A stretch of DNA of 64,000 bases from Candidatus Aminicenantota bacterium (GTDB lineage: Bacteria; Acidobacteriota; Aminicenantia; Aminicenantales; Aminicenantaceae), in the NCBI GenBank assembly GCA_016927475.1, contig JAFGMO010000082.1:1-64000 (forward strand). The letters run 5' to 3'. The position numbers and the translations under genes are program-made. This document shows, piece by piece, positions 1 through 8,198 of this stretch (positions within the stretch are counted from its first letter, which is position 1; every line of letters begins with the position of its first letter). The notes under the pieces were generated by a model. That model saw only the letters and a program-made list of their open reading frames with translations. It ran no database searches and was not told the origin of the DNA.

Positions 1-2334
1 AAATTCTTTGGATATGTGTTTGATGATGTTCGAAACGGTCGCACCAAGCACCTTTCGTATTCCTATTTCTTTGGTGCGCTGTTCGGCTGTGTAAGAGGAC
101 AGGCCTAATATCCCGAGACAGGAAATAAACAGAGCAAGGGCTGTGAAGACGGTTACGATCTTTCCGATGGCCTGTTCAGTGCGGTACTGGTTTTTAATGG
201 TCTCGTCCAGAAAAAAATATTCAAAGGGGTACTCTGGATAGATTTCTTTCCACTTGCTTTCCAGAAAAGACAATGTGTCAGACACGTTATGGGGGGATAT
301 TCGGACACAGGCTTGTTGAAACCAATTGGGATCGATCCTCATGGCCATGGGAATGATTTTGTTGTGAAGGGATTCAAAATGGTAGTCCTCGACAACACCG
401 ATAATCCTTCTCTTTGAATCCCAAACTTGAAGCTCCTTTCCGATGGGATCTTCCATTTCCATGGCTTTTACGGCGGCCTGATTGACCACGTAGGCATCGG
501 CGGCGTCCGTGGAGTATTCCTTTGAAAAAAACCTGCCTTGAGCCATTTTAAGGCCGAAGGTATTCAAATAATCATAGTCCACGTTCGTCATGACCATCTT
601 CACCTGCTGGTTTGTCTTGCCCTCCCAATGGACATCCCCGTATCCTGCGTTAGACATCCACCTGTAAGGAGCGATATCCGTCAATGTTATCCCTTTAATA
701 TGGGAATGGGACAGCCACTCTGTTTTGATGGACTGAATATTCCGATTGATTCTTGAGCCGATGCTGAAATAAACGATATTATCCCTATCAAATCCCACAT
801 CACGCTCTTTCAGATAATGGACCTGCCTGAATACCATCAGCGTGCCGAGGATCAGGAAAACGGATAAAGAAAATTGGAGCACAACCAAAACCCTTCTGAA
901 AAACGCCCCTTTACCGCCGCTCATCCATTTTCCTTTAAGCACCTTAACCGTTTGAAACCTGGAAAGCACGAAAGAAGGATAGCTGCCGGCCAACAATACC
1001 GTGAGAAAGATAATCCCAAACATGCCAAGGATCATCGTTCTCTGGAACAGCAGTTCCCATGTGAAACTTTTTCCGGTCAGGTTGTTAAACACCGGGAGAA
1101 ATAAAAAAACGAGTCCCAAAGCCAAAACGGAAGCAATCACTGTCAACATCAAAGATTCACCGAAGAACTGCCGGATAAGATTTTCCCGGCAGGCACCGAC
1201 GGCCTTGCGGATGCCCACTTCTTTGGCTCTATTGGATGACCTGGCGGTTGTCAGGTTGATGAAATTGATAGAGGCGATAAGCAGGATGAAAAAAGCCAGA
1301 GCGGAAAAAAGATAAACATAAAGGATGGTTCCTCCCGTGTCGTTCAGCGGATTGAGGTGCATCCGCGTGATCGGCTGAAGAGACAGAGTCCGTTTGTCTT
1401 GATGGCGGTGTTTTTCCACAACATCGGAAATCTTGGCGTCGACAGATCGCACGGGTGTGTTTCTAGCGAGCTGTACATAGGTACGTATATTGTTGACTTT
1501 CCATGTGTTAAGATTTCTGTTCATAGCTTTTGCCAAAGCCATCGGCAGAATGTACTGAAAATCCATGTGCGACTGGGAGGGATAGTCTTCAAAGATTCCT
1601 GTGACCTTCATGTCGAGTCTGGTGTTGAAGGTCAATGTTTGACCTAGGGGATTGGAGCTTCCGAATAACTTCTCAGCAACCTCTTCCGACAGAAGAATAG
1701 ATAAAGGATGATTGAGAGCCGTTTCTGGATCACCCTTCAACAAGGGAATCGTGAACATTTTCAGAAAATCCGGATCGACCATGACTCCGTCTTCTTGATA
1801 GATCTCTTTATCCTCATATTTAAAGAGGTTTTTCCCTTGTCCCGAATAGCGGGACGTGTGAACGACCTCGGGATACTCCGCCTTCAGATAGGGGGATAAG
1901 GCCGTAGGGGTGACCGTGCTGCCGTTGCTGAACGTGGCCACGTATAAATCTTCGGCATTTTCATGAAACCGGTCGTAGCTCAGCTCATCCTGAACCCAAA
2001 GCAAAATCAAGATACAGCAGGCAATGCCGATGGCCAAACCGGCTGTGTTGATGAAACTATAACCTTTGTGTCTGAGAAAGTTTCTAAGTGCGATCTTGAA
2101 ATAGTTTTTAAACATGATTGTTCTCCAAATCATCATGCGGACTATACATCGAGGAATAACGACTAGAGCATGAAACCAGATCCATCGTACGGCCCCGGCC
2201 CTGCCCCGGTATTTTAGGATTCCGGTAAATTCCTCTTCAATATCCCCGAAGTAAGCCTCGTTGTTTTCGAATGACTGGCAGCGCTTTAGCAGCCAGTAAG
2301 GAAATCTTGGTATCCGGTTCTTTCGTTCATCCAT
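1..2334 (-). CDS. ABC transporter permease with N-terminal prefix domain (3' end beyond window)
   Basis: This open frame runs from ATG at 2334 to the window edge without a stop (778 codons). It is missing from the ORF track because it has no stop here. The first ~75 residues (MDERKNRIPRFPYWLL..., acidic FGDIEEEF) look like the permease prefix domain of Acidobacteriota and Bacteroidota-type exporters. Then follows MFKNYFKIALRNF, a first membrane segment (AGLAIGIACCILILLW), a MacB-like periplasmic domain, and FtsX-type membrane helices ending in NRAKEVGIRKAVGA. A second half repeats this plan, with EQRTKEIGIRKVLGA just before the edge. Its ATG overlaps the stop of the upstream PadR gene (ATGA), so the two are translationally coupled. 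The substrate is unknown; no ATPase gene is visible. Confidence 0.88.
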   Translation of the reverse strand, partial: MDERKNRIPRFPYWLLKRCQSFENNEAYFGDIEEEFTGILKYRGRAGAVRWIWFHALVVIPRCIVRMMIWRTIMFKNYFKIALRNFLRHKGYSFINTAGLAIGIACCILILLWVQDELSYDRFHENAEDLYVATFSNGSTVTPTALSPYLKAEYPEVVHTSRYSGQGKNLFKYEDKEIYQEDGVMVDPDFLKMFTIPLLKGDPETALNHPLSILLSEEVAEKLFGSSNPLGQTLTFNTRLDMKVTGIFEDYPSQSHMDFQYILPMALAKAMNRNLNTWKVNNIRTYVQLARNTPVRSVDAKISDVVEKHRHQDKRTLSLQPITRMHLNPLNDTGGTILYVYLFSALAFFILLIASINFINLTTARSSNRAKEVGIRKAVGACRENLIRQFFGESLMLTVIASVLALGLVFLFLPVFNNLTGKSFTWELLFQRTMILGMFGIIFLTVLLAGSYPSFVLSRFQTVKVLKGKWMSGGKGAFFRRVLVVLQFSLSVFLILGTLMVFRQVHYLKERDVGFDRDNIVYFSIGSRINRNIQSIKTEWLSHSHIKGITLTDIAPYRWMSNAGYGDVHWEGKTNQQVKMVMTNVDYDYLNTFGLKMAQGRFFSKEYSTDAADAYVVNQAAVKAMEMEDPIGKELQVWDSKRRIIGVVEDYHFESLHNKIIPMAMRIDPNWFQQACVRISPHNVSDTLSFLESKWKEIYPEYPFEYFFLDETIKNQYRTEQAIGKIVTVFTALALFISCLGILGLSSYTAEQRTKEIGIRKVLGATVSNIIKHISKEF

Positions 2335-2666
2335 CAGGGAAATTCCTTTCGGAATGACTCCTCATCGATACCCGCCCAAATCCGGTTATGCCGTTTGAAG
2401 GCCATTTCCAACGCTTTTATCCCCTCTTTTGTTATATGGAAAAGAACTTTTCTTTTTCCGCCCCGCACGGCTGACGGTTCCCCGAAATGTTTGGTGGCAT
2501 AACCCTTTCGGGTCAATTGGTCGAATGTGGTGTAGAGGGTGTTGTAAAAATAATCCCTGCCGCCGATCTCTTTGACTTTAGTCTTGATTTTAACCCCATA
2601 AGCGTCATCTTTGAGCCGCCAAACGGCCATCAAAACCAATTCTTCCAATTTTGTTAGTTCTTTCAT
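2334..2666 (-). CDS. PadR-family transcriptional regulator
   Basis: This 110-residue protein has the PadR-type winged helix: KLEELVLMAVWRLKDDAYG at the start, a recognition region around YNTLYTTFDQLTRKGYATK, and a wing with GGKRKVLFHITKEG. The short form lacks the long C-terminal dimerisation extension of classical PadR, as expected for the class paired with permease-prefix ABC transporters. A Shine-Dalgarno AAGGA lies 8 bases before the ATG. It overlaps the permease gene by four bases. It probably represses its own operon through the paired repeats just upstream. The ligand is unknown. Confidence 0.88.
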   Translation of the reverse strand: MKELTKLEELVLMAVWRLKDDAYGVKIKTKVKEIGGRDYFYNTLYTTFDQLTRKGYATKHFGEPSAVRGGKRKVLFHITKEGIKALEMAFKRHNRIWAGIDEESFRKEFP

Positions 2667-2684
2667 TCTTTTGATCCTTCCGAT

Positions 2685-2722
2685 CGGGAATACCGATATT
2701 ATATTATACGGGAATACCGATA
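2685..2722 (-). promoter_or_regulatory. Promoter with two direct operator-like repeats upstream of padR
   Basis: The 14-mer CGGGAATACCGATA (plus-strand reading) occurs at 2685-2698 and again at 2709-2722, 24 bp apart. Between them, on the minus strand, lies TATAATATAAT, a good -10 candidate for the padR-permease operon. Two identical sites bracketing a -10 are what an autorepressor operator looks like. The -35 is weak. Confidence 0.6.
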
Positions 2723-3287
2723 AAATGGTTGTCGAGGATTTTTACTATGTTTGAATCCATGATCGTGTCGTTTCTGGTGTGCTACTTTTATCTCAGTAAG
2801 TCAGTGGTTAGGTATCAAGGAAAATTGTGAAGGATTTGTCGCTATCCAACGCACTGCTCTGGGGCCGTAAAGGGCAAAGTTCCTGGAGGTCCCTTGCAGC
2901 AGGATGTTATGTGATGCACGTTGACACCTTACCCAAAAGCTACTCGTAAGTTTCACAATGAGAAATTTCACAACCATGAATTTCCATTAGAAATTCGGAG
3001 TCCCCAATGGATATTAAAGGAGTCGAATACCACTTACAATATAAACAATAAAATACTAAGATTAAGCTGAAATTTTGCGGGGATTTTCGATGATATCACT
3101 CTATTACTGGACCCGAAAGGCTCTAAGACTTCGTTTTCCAGAACGATTCAAACACCCCAGGTTTCTTAATTGCTGATTTCTAGTACCAAAATGGTCGTTT
3201 TAAGCTTTATTTTAGCTTAGTAAATCAAGCTATTTACTCTATTTTCAACAGGATACTAAGGTCCGTCCCCCATTCTCCAACGGTGTA
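2723..3287. other. Intergenic region without a recognisable gene
   Basis: This stretch of about 560 bases has no convincing ORF on either strand. Near 3180-3270 it contains AT-rich, partly palindromic sequence (GCTTTATTTTAGCTTAG) followed by AAGGTCCGTCCCC. This could be a relic of an insertion element or an intergenic repeat, but no transposase reading frame survives. The padR operon promoter marks its left edge. Confidence 0.4.
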
Positions 3288-3872
3288 TCATTTACTGCCT
3301 GACTGAAGATTAACAACGTAAATAAATAATGTTTTACCTCGATTTGTATGATAACCGTCTTTAAATGGGGCCAAAAACTCATCAGACCAAGGTTCCATTG
3401 AACAGTCATTCACGTAACCACATACATTCATAGTGCATTCCGGTATAGAAAGTCTTACTACAAAATGCAGTATTTTTTTGCCTTTATTTTTAATCACCTT
3501 TCCGCTTACCTTATGAACGATTAGTTCGCCAGAAACATCCGGTGGGGGGCAGTTTTTTACAGGAGGGCATTTGTACGAATATTTGATATATTGCTTTACA
3601 AAATCGGATGTGTCACGATCAGAACGGTACATAGGGATAACAGGAAGGTAGTTTTTACTGCCTTCCTCTATTTCATAGTCTCCAATTATTTTGTTGCCCG
3701 TTATATGAAAAGGAACATAACAGCTGTATTCATGTGGCAAAGTCATCCCGCACTCACAGCTTTTATAAATAACCTGCAAATAACCAGTTGTTTCCTCCTT
3801 TCCATATGTTATTCCTGTAAAATTGGAAATTAGCAGGATTACAACCCCTATGAACACACTTTTTTTGAACAT
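3288..3872 (-). CDS. Secreted cysteine-rich protein of unknown function
   Basis: I do not recognise this family. The protein has a clear signal peptide (MFKKSVFIGVVILLISNFTG) and about 170 mature residues. These include clusters of cysteines (CECG, CPPVKNCPPP, CTMNVCGYVNDC), which suggests disulfides in the periplasm or outside the cell. The track starts six bases further upstream at a GTG. I prefer the ATG at 3872, because AGAGG overlaps the GTG but sits well for the ATG. The gene starts within about 15 bases of the end of the OmpA-like gene, so both probably share a transcript. Confidence 0.65.
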   Translation of the reverse strand: MFKKSVFIGVVILLISNFTGITYGKEETTGYLQVIYKSCECGMTLPHEYSCYVPFHITGNKIIGDYEIEEGSKNYLPVIPMYRSDRDTSDFVKQYIKYSYKCPPVKNCPPPDVSGELIVHKVSGKVIKNKGKKILHFVVRLSIPECTMNVCGYVNDCSMEPWSDEFLAPFKDGYHTNRGKTLFIYVVNLQSGSK

Positions 3873-3885
3873 TATCACCTCTTGT

Positions 3886-4725
3886 TTACTTCTTAACCAG
3901 TTCCACCCTGCGATTCAACGCGCGGCCTTCCTCTGTCTCATTGGAGGCCACAGGAACCAAAGGGCCTACTCCATAAGGATCAAGCCTGCCCTGGGCTACT
4001 CCATATTTTGTTCCTAGGGCTTTTACAACAGCCTTGGCTCTTTCGAGGGAAAGTTGCATGTTGTAAGTGATTTTTCCGACATTATCGGTATGCCCAACCA
4101 CATATAGATTCAACTTGGAATTTTGTTTCAGAAGCTTCGATATCTCCTTCAGAGTCGGCTCGGACTCTGGTTTAACCGTGGCTTTATTAAAGTCAAAATG
4201 GATGCCGTAAACAGATGCATGTCCGGTTGAGCTTATATCGCGAGCAAGACTTTTGGCATCTGCAACAACTTCTTGCACCATTGCCTTTTTCTCTACAATT
4301 TTCAGTGCATATTCTCCCCCGGTTCTCGCATCTACATAAATCCACGTTATTTTCCCGTCCTTTTCCACCTTGAGCCATGCTTCATTTTTAGCTTCGTAAA
4401 CCGTCGAACCTCCAATCTCTTTTATGGCATTTTCATAGTTCCTGAGGACCTGAAGTTTGCCGGGAGCCTTCTTTTCTTCCTTGATCTGATAGTAAATGTC
4501 ATATATATGCCCCTCGACTTTAATACCTTCCCCTTCTTCATCTTTGAAATCAGCTTTGCCGAACTCCTTATATTCATAATCTGAAATGTAAAAGTTAGGC
4601 ATTCGGGTAAGCAGGGGGTGGTCTTTGCTGCCTGCCAAATCCTCCTGTGCAACGGATAGAATAGGTGTTAGTAACAGAGAAAATAAACATAAGCCTAAAA
4701 CAAAATAAATCTTCTTTTCCGCCAT
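3886..4725 (-). CDS. OmpA-family peptidoglycan-binding protein
   Basis: This 279-residue exported protein has an N-terminal signal peptide (YFVLGLCLFSLLLTPILSVAQ). A middle region of about 140 residues has no clear family. The C-terminal OmpA/MotB domain (~residues 170-279) includes IHFDFNKATVKPES, VVGHTDNVG and the LSLERAKAV...ALNRRVELV pattern that binds diaminopimelate-type peptidoglycan. It probably tethers the envelope or acts in the periplasm. The start has a strong GGAGG seven bases upstream. It is followed closely by the cysteine-rich secreted gene. Confidence 0.88.
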   Translation of the reverse strand: MAEKKIYFVLGLCLFSLLLTPILSVAQEDLAGSKDHPLLTRMPNFYISDYEYKEFGKADFKDEEGEGIKVEGHIYDIYYQIKEEKKAPGKLQVLRNYENAIKEIGGSTVYEAKNEAWLKVEKDGKITWIYVDARTGGEYALKIVEKKAMVQEVVADAKSLARDISSTGHASVYGIHFDFNKATVKPESEPTLKEISKLLKQNSKLNLYVVGHTDNVGKITYNMQLSLERAKAVVKALGTKYGVAQGRLDPYGVGPLVPVASNETEEGRALNRRVELVKK

Positions 4726-4769
4726 ACTATTCCTCCATTTATAATTATGTTAATGTCCATTCATTATTT

Positions 4770-5027
4770 AACCTGCATTATTCATAAATTTGGCCGACAA
4801 CAACAGATAATTTCAATAATAGATGTCATTTAATGGTGATTTTAGGTAAAAATGATAATGAAACATTTTCCATGACCTTTTTCAAGAAAATTTCGGCCAA
4901 ATTTACCCTTAGGGCGAGCCGATCTTCCCGCATCTGCTTTGTTGCAGCCTGTTCGCGGTGCCAAGCACAGCTTCACAGGCTGACGCCTCGCAGCTACGGC
5001 AAGCTTGACTCGTGAATAAAGCAGGTT
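4770..5027. mobile_element. MITE-like element, copy A (composite, TA-flanked)
   Basis: The left end AACCTGCATTATTCATAAAT continues into TTGGCCGACA, and the inverted partner TCGGCCAAATTTA lies at 4893-4905. About 130 bp of this copy match the reverse complement of copy D (38086-38236), including the interior. Beyond 4905 a second module follows (GCACAGCTTCACAGGCT ... CTCGTGAATAAAGCAGGTT) that recurs in copies B and C. Both outer ends are flanked by TA (TTAACCTGC and GCAGGTTAA), as in Tc1/mariner-IS630 insertion. There is no transposase inside. Confidence 0.75.
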
Positions 5028-5088
5028 AACTGGCTTATCTTTCAGGCATGTAACTATTCGCTGCCTCATAGTATTACATTCGAAATAA

Positions 5089-5153
5089 GCGGCCAAAACC
5101 GCTTTGCAACTCAACAGACGGGCGGTTTTGGTCCGCTGGATTGAGTTGTTAGC
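5089..5153 (-). other. attC-like interleaved hairpin next to ZIP gene
   Basis: Two inverted pairs are interleaved: GCGGCCAAAACCGC (5089-5102) with GCGGTTTTGGTCCGC (5122-5136), and GCAACTCAA (5106-5114) with TTGAGTTGTTAGC (5141-5153). Read on the minus strand this gives GCTAACAACTCAATCCAGCGG...CCGTCTGTTGAGTTG, which resembles an integron attC site with an unpaired base in the inner stem. It sits 12 bp after the stop of the ZIP gene, where a cassette attC would be. The outer core boxes do not match the RYYYAAC/GTTRRRY consensus exactly. Confidence 0.3.
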
Positions 5154-5164
5154 AATATTTTTAT

Positions 5165-5869
5165 TTATCCAAATAATTTTGTGCCTATCATGCCTATGAG
5201 AAAACCTAACGTTGCTCCAAGAGCAGGTTCCCATTGTTTTTTCATTTTTGATAAAGGAGCAATATCTTGAAATATTAAATATAAAATACCACCTGCAGAA
5301 AATAACATGATTCCATTTGTGATTTTGATTTGGGTAAATAGAAGATATTTTCCGAGGATAGCACAAAAAACACCTAAAAAACTGAGAATAAAGAATACGA
5401 TTATAATATTTTGGGGAGAATGATTGTTTTTTCTGAGATCAAAATATGCGTTAAATGATTCTGGCAAATTCTGTAATCCTATAAAAAAAGCTAATAATAT
5501 CCCTAGATTCTGGTTATGCACAAAAATAGCACCTAAAGCAATTGCCTCAGGAATAAAATCCATTAGCATAGCCATCGTTTGAGCTAAAAGTCCCCCTTTT
5601 TCCTCTATAATTTTATCTAGAAAGAAAAAAACTATAGCTCCAGCAAAGAATATAATTGAAAAATTTGCAATAGAAAAGGATTCAATCCCTTTAGGGGTAA
5701 GTACAAACGCGATAGCAGCAATGAGTATCCCTCCGCCAAAAGCTACTGTCCAATGGAGAATATAAGATTCGATATTTTTTTTAAAGCATTTTTCAAAAAG
5801 TCTTCCTAAAAGGCCTCCTATAAATATAGTAATTCCAGCAAGGAGAGAATAAATAATAATTTTAATCAT
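5165..5869 (-). CDS. ZIP-family divalent metal transporter
   Basis: This 234-residue integral membrane protein has about eight hydrophobic segments. Two helices carry the ZIP metal-site pattern in variant form: DFIPEAIALG (TM4, normally HSxxEGxxLG) and LQNLPESFNAY (TM5, normally HNxPEG). The glutamates and prolines are kept, but the usual histidines are replaced by F and Q, so metal preference may differ. The protein is predicted to import Zn, Fe or Mn across the inner membrane. Its base composition is visibly more AT-rich than the housekeeping genes. It stands alone between an attC-like hairpin and a truncated PIN gene, consistent with recent acquisition. Confidence 0.75.
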   Translation of the reverse strand: MIKIIIYSLLAGITIFIGGLLGRLFEKCFKKNIESYILHWTVAFGGGILIAAIAFVLTPKGIESFSIANFSIIFFAGAIVFFFLDKIIEEKGGLLAQTMAMLMDFIPEAIALGAIFVHNQNLGILLAFFIGLQNLPESFNAYFDLRKNNHSPQNIIIVFFILSFLGVFCAILGKYLLFTQIKITNGIMLFSAGGILYLIFQDIAPLSKMKKQWEPALGATLGFLIGMIGTKLFG

Positions 5870-5928
5870 TTTATTTATCTTTTTCTAACTATTACTATAC
5901 AGCATTCTGTTTTTTAGGCAAATCTCCT

Positions 5929-6198
5929 AAATTTGCAGCGGAACGAAAAAAACACATAAACCAAGCAGACAGTATCCGATTTGTCAGCCTGATGTCACAG
6001 CTTCCCATTCTTGTTGATTATGAAAGCCCACGGAGGGTAATGTATGATCTTATAAGAGTAGGACGGTCTCACCGACTCTCGAGTTATGACGCATCCTATC
6101 TGGATTTGGCCATGAGGAAAGGATTGCCGCTGGCTACCCTGGATAAGAATCTGCACAAGGCGGCAAAATCAGTAAATGTACCGCTTTTGAAAGAATAG
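5929..6198 (+). pseudogene. VapC-like PIN-domain toxin remnant, 5' end missing
   Basis: The frame encodes only the C-terminal two thirds of a PIN toxin: FAAERKKHINQADSIRF, then YDASYLDLAMRKGLPLATLDKNL with the late acidic residues intact. Upstream, the same frame continues into AT-rich sequence unrelated to PIN domains (NYYYTAFCFLG). The first ~45 residues, including the first catalytic aspartate, are therefore absent. The track starts at the internal ATG 5992, which is not a real start. There is no antitoxin gene. The break abuts the ZIP gene region and so marks one edge of an insertion or replacement. Confidence 0.75.
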
Positions 6199-6205
6199 AT
6201 GGTAT

Positions 6206-6278
6206 ATTCCACTTCATTTTGTCGCTAACTTATGTGTTTCTCATTGGTTATACTGAAACCTGAGACCATTTTTGGGGC
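6206..6278 (-). repeat. Inverted dispersed repeat, copy 1
   Basis: On the minus strand this reads GCCCCAAAAATGG...TATAACCA...AACACATAAGTTAGCGACAAAATGA. The same ~73 bp occurs on the plus strand at 12331-12403, with a 25-bp core (6214-6238) differing at one base. The two copies flank the etfA-to-yceD block in inverted orientation. Confidence 0.7.
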
Positions 6279-6312
6279 ATCTTCCCGAATGAAAACCGCT
6301 TCGAGCAAAGGC

Positions 6313-7296
6313 CTATTCAGACAGGACTTTTTTCAACTCTTCTTTGAAGGGAGGAAGAATCTGAAACAGGTCACCGACAACACCAAAATCGGCTACTTTG
6401 AAGATGGGCGCTTCATGATCTTTGTTGACGGCGACGATTTTTTTGGAAGAAGACATGCCGGCCAGATGTTGAATGGCTCCGGAAATGCCGATCGCCAGAT
6501 AGAGGTTTGGTGAAACCGTCTTCCCCGTCTGTCCGACCTGATGCTGATGGTCTATCCAGCCAGAATCAACCGCTGAACGGGAAGCGCCGACAGCGGAATG
6601 GGGAAGAAGCTTTGACAGGTCCCTGAGAAGATCGAAATTCTCAGCTCCTTTCATTCCCCTTCCTCCGGAAATAATGATTTCCGCTTCCGTAACATCAAGT
6701 TCGGAGCCTTCCTGTCGAACGATTTCTTCCAATTGCGCTTTGATCTGATTTTCCCCAATGGCAACCTCTTTTTTCACAATTTCTCCCCCGTTTTGCTGAG
6801 CCTCAACGAGCGGAAAAACGTTGGGCCGGAGGGTTGCGACTTGAGGGATTCCGCTCAATCCGACCGTAATAAAGGCTTTCCCTGCATAGATCGGCCTGAT
6901 AAAAGTGAGGCTTCCGTTTTGAACAGCGGTTCCGGTACACTCGGAGGCCATGCTTACTCCCATTTTTGCTGCGCATCGAGGAGCCAGATCTTTACCCATG
7001 GCTGTAGCGGAAAACAGAAGAATCTTCGGCTTGACTTCTTCGGCCAGGGTGAAAAGAGCCTGAGCATACCCGGAGGAAGAATAACGGCTGAGAAGTGAAT
7101 TCTCCAAAACGAATACTTTGGCCGCTCCGTAAGGAAGGGTTTCAGAAGCCAGGTTGTCCACTTCATGTCCGATGAGTACGGCACAAACCTCAAGCCCCAA
7201 CTCATCTGCACGCCTTTTTCCTTCAGACAAAGTTTCCAGGGAGGATTTTTTGACCTTGCCTTCACGATGTTCCATAAATACCAATATCATCTTCAT
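6313..7296 (-). CDS. etfA: Electron transfer flavoprotein subunit alpha
   Basis: EtfA (327 residues) carries the FAD and pairs with EtfB to shuttle electrons between acyl-CoA or other dehydrogenases and a quinone or ferredoxin system. The N-terminal half is the ETF alpha/beta Rossmann domain. The C-terminal FAD domain is clear: ISGGRGMKGAENFDLL, GASRSAVDSGW, QVGQTGKTVSPNLYLAIGISGA and VAVNKDHEAPIF. The gene follows etfB by six bases, so they are cotranscribed. No dehydrogenase or ETF-quinone oxidoreductase lies in the window, so the electron partner is unknown. Confidence 0.95.
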   Translation of the reverse strand: MKMILVFMEHREGKVKKSSLETLSEGKRRADELGLEVCAVLIGHEVDNLASETLPYGAAKVFVLENSLLSRYSSSGYAQALFTLAEEVKPKILLFSATAMGKDLAPRCAAKMGVSMASECTGTAVQNGSLTFIRPIYAGKAFITVGLSGIPQVATLRPNVFPLVEAQQNGGEIVKKEVAIGENQIKAQLEEIVRQEGSELDVTEAEIIISGGRGMKGAENFDLLRDLSKLLPHSAVGASRSAVDSGWIDHQHQVGQTGKTVSPNLYLAIGISGAIQHLAGMSSSKKIVAVNKDHEAPIFKVADFGVVGDLFQILPPFKEELKKVLSE

Positions 7297-7302
7297 CTCC
7301 TC

Positions 7303-8085
7303 TCAGATCACCTTGGCTTCCTCATGGAGGAACTGAACAAGCTGTTTCGCCAGATCCTGAGGTTCACCCTCGATCTTTCTTCCCGCCTGACGTTCCGGTG
7401 GGCTTTCCATCTTCAAAACGGATATTTGAGGCTTGATGGCCTCTTTATCCAGACCAAGTTCTTCCAAGGAAATAACCGGAATCTCTTTCTTTTTAGCCGC
7501 CATGATTCCCTTCAGCGTCTCATAGCGGGGCTCGTTCAATCCTTTCTGCGCACTGACCACCGCCGGCAACGGGAAAGAAATTTTTTCTGATGCGCCTTCG
7601 ATTTCTCTTAGCACAGACCCCTTGCTCCCTTCTATCTCCAAACTGGTCACGACATTCCCTTGAGGCAAATCCATAAGCTCGGCAACCATGGCAGGAATTT
7701 GGGCATTATCCGCTCCCACTGACTGTTTTCCAAAGAGAAGCAGGTCATAATCCCCGGCTTTGTTCTTGAGAAACTGGACAATGATCCGGGCCGTCCTTAA
7801 ACCGTCATAGGATTCAGGATTATCATCCTTAATGAGAACGGCTTCGTCCGCCCCCATTGCCAGGCATTTTTTCAGAATCGTCGTCGCCGCGTCAGATCCT
7901 ACAGAAACCACGGTTACTGTCCCTCCTTTGGCTTCTCTTATTTGAAGCGCTTCTTCAACAGCGTATTCATCATAGGGATTCAAGACAAAATTCAGCCCTT
8001 CTTCGATAATCCGAGCCTCATTATGAGCAATTTTGATTTTTGACTCCGTATCCGGCACTCTTTTTACGAAAACAAAAATATTCAA
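7303..8085 (-). CDS. etfB: Electron transfer flavoprotein subunit beta
   Basis: EtfB has 260 residues, the normal size. The protein starts MNIFVFVKRVPDTESKIKI and contains the ETF beta signature region around VGADNAQIPAMVAELMDLP, followed by LPAVVSAQKGLNEPRYETLKGIMAAKKK. It binds AMP and forms the heterodimer with EtfA. A strong GGAGG precedes the ATG. It lies 113 bp downstream of fabF on the same strand and could be read through from the fatty-acid operon or have its own promoter. Confidence 0.95.
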   Translation of the reverse strand: MNIFVFVKRVPDTESKIKIAHNEARIIEEGLNFVLNPYDEYAVEEALQIREAKGGTVTVVSVGSDAATTILKKCLAMGADEAVLIKDDNPESYDGLRTARIIVQFLKNKAGDYDLLLFGKQSVGADNAQIPAMVAELMDLPQGNVVTSLEIEGSKGSVLREIEGASEKISFPLPAVVSAQKGLNEPRYETLKGIMAAKKKEIPVISLEELGLDKEAIKPQISVLKMESPPERQAGRKIEGEPQDLAKQLVQFLHEEAKVI

Positions 8086-8198
8086 ATGATCCTCCTTTTA
8101 TCAAAATATCTTTTTCCCCGCCCTTCGATATCCACGAGAAAAAACATAAAAAATGAATACCTTTCCCCATATGGGGCTCAAACGGCCTCCTGATTCAG

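Noticed and set aside
4842-5366. 174-residue minus ORF crossing MITE copy A and the ZIP gene end
   Set aside because: It runs through a repeat and a hairpin and overlaps a real gene in another frame.
8165-8176. Palindrome CCCCATATGGGG after fabF
   Set aside because: Too short and without a T-run to call a terminator or operator.
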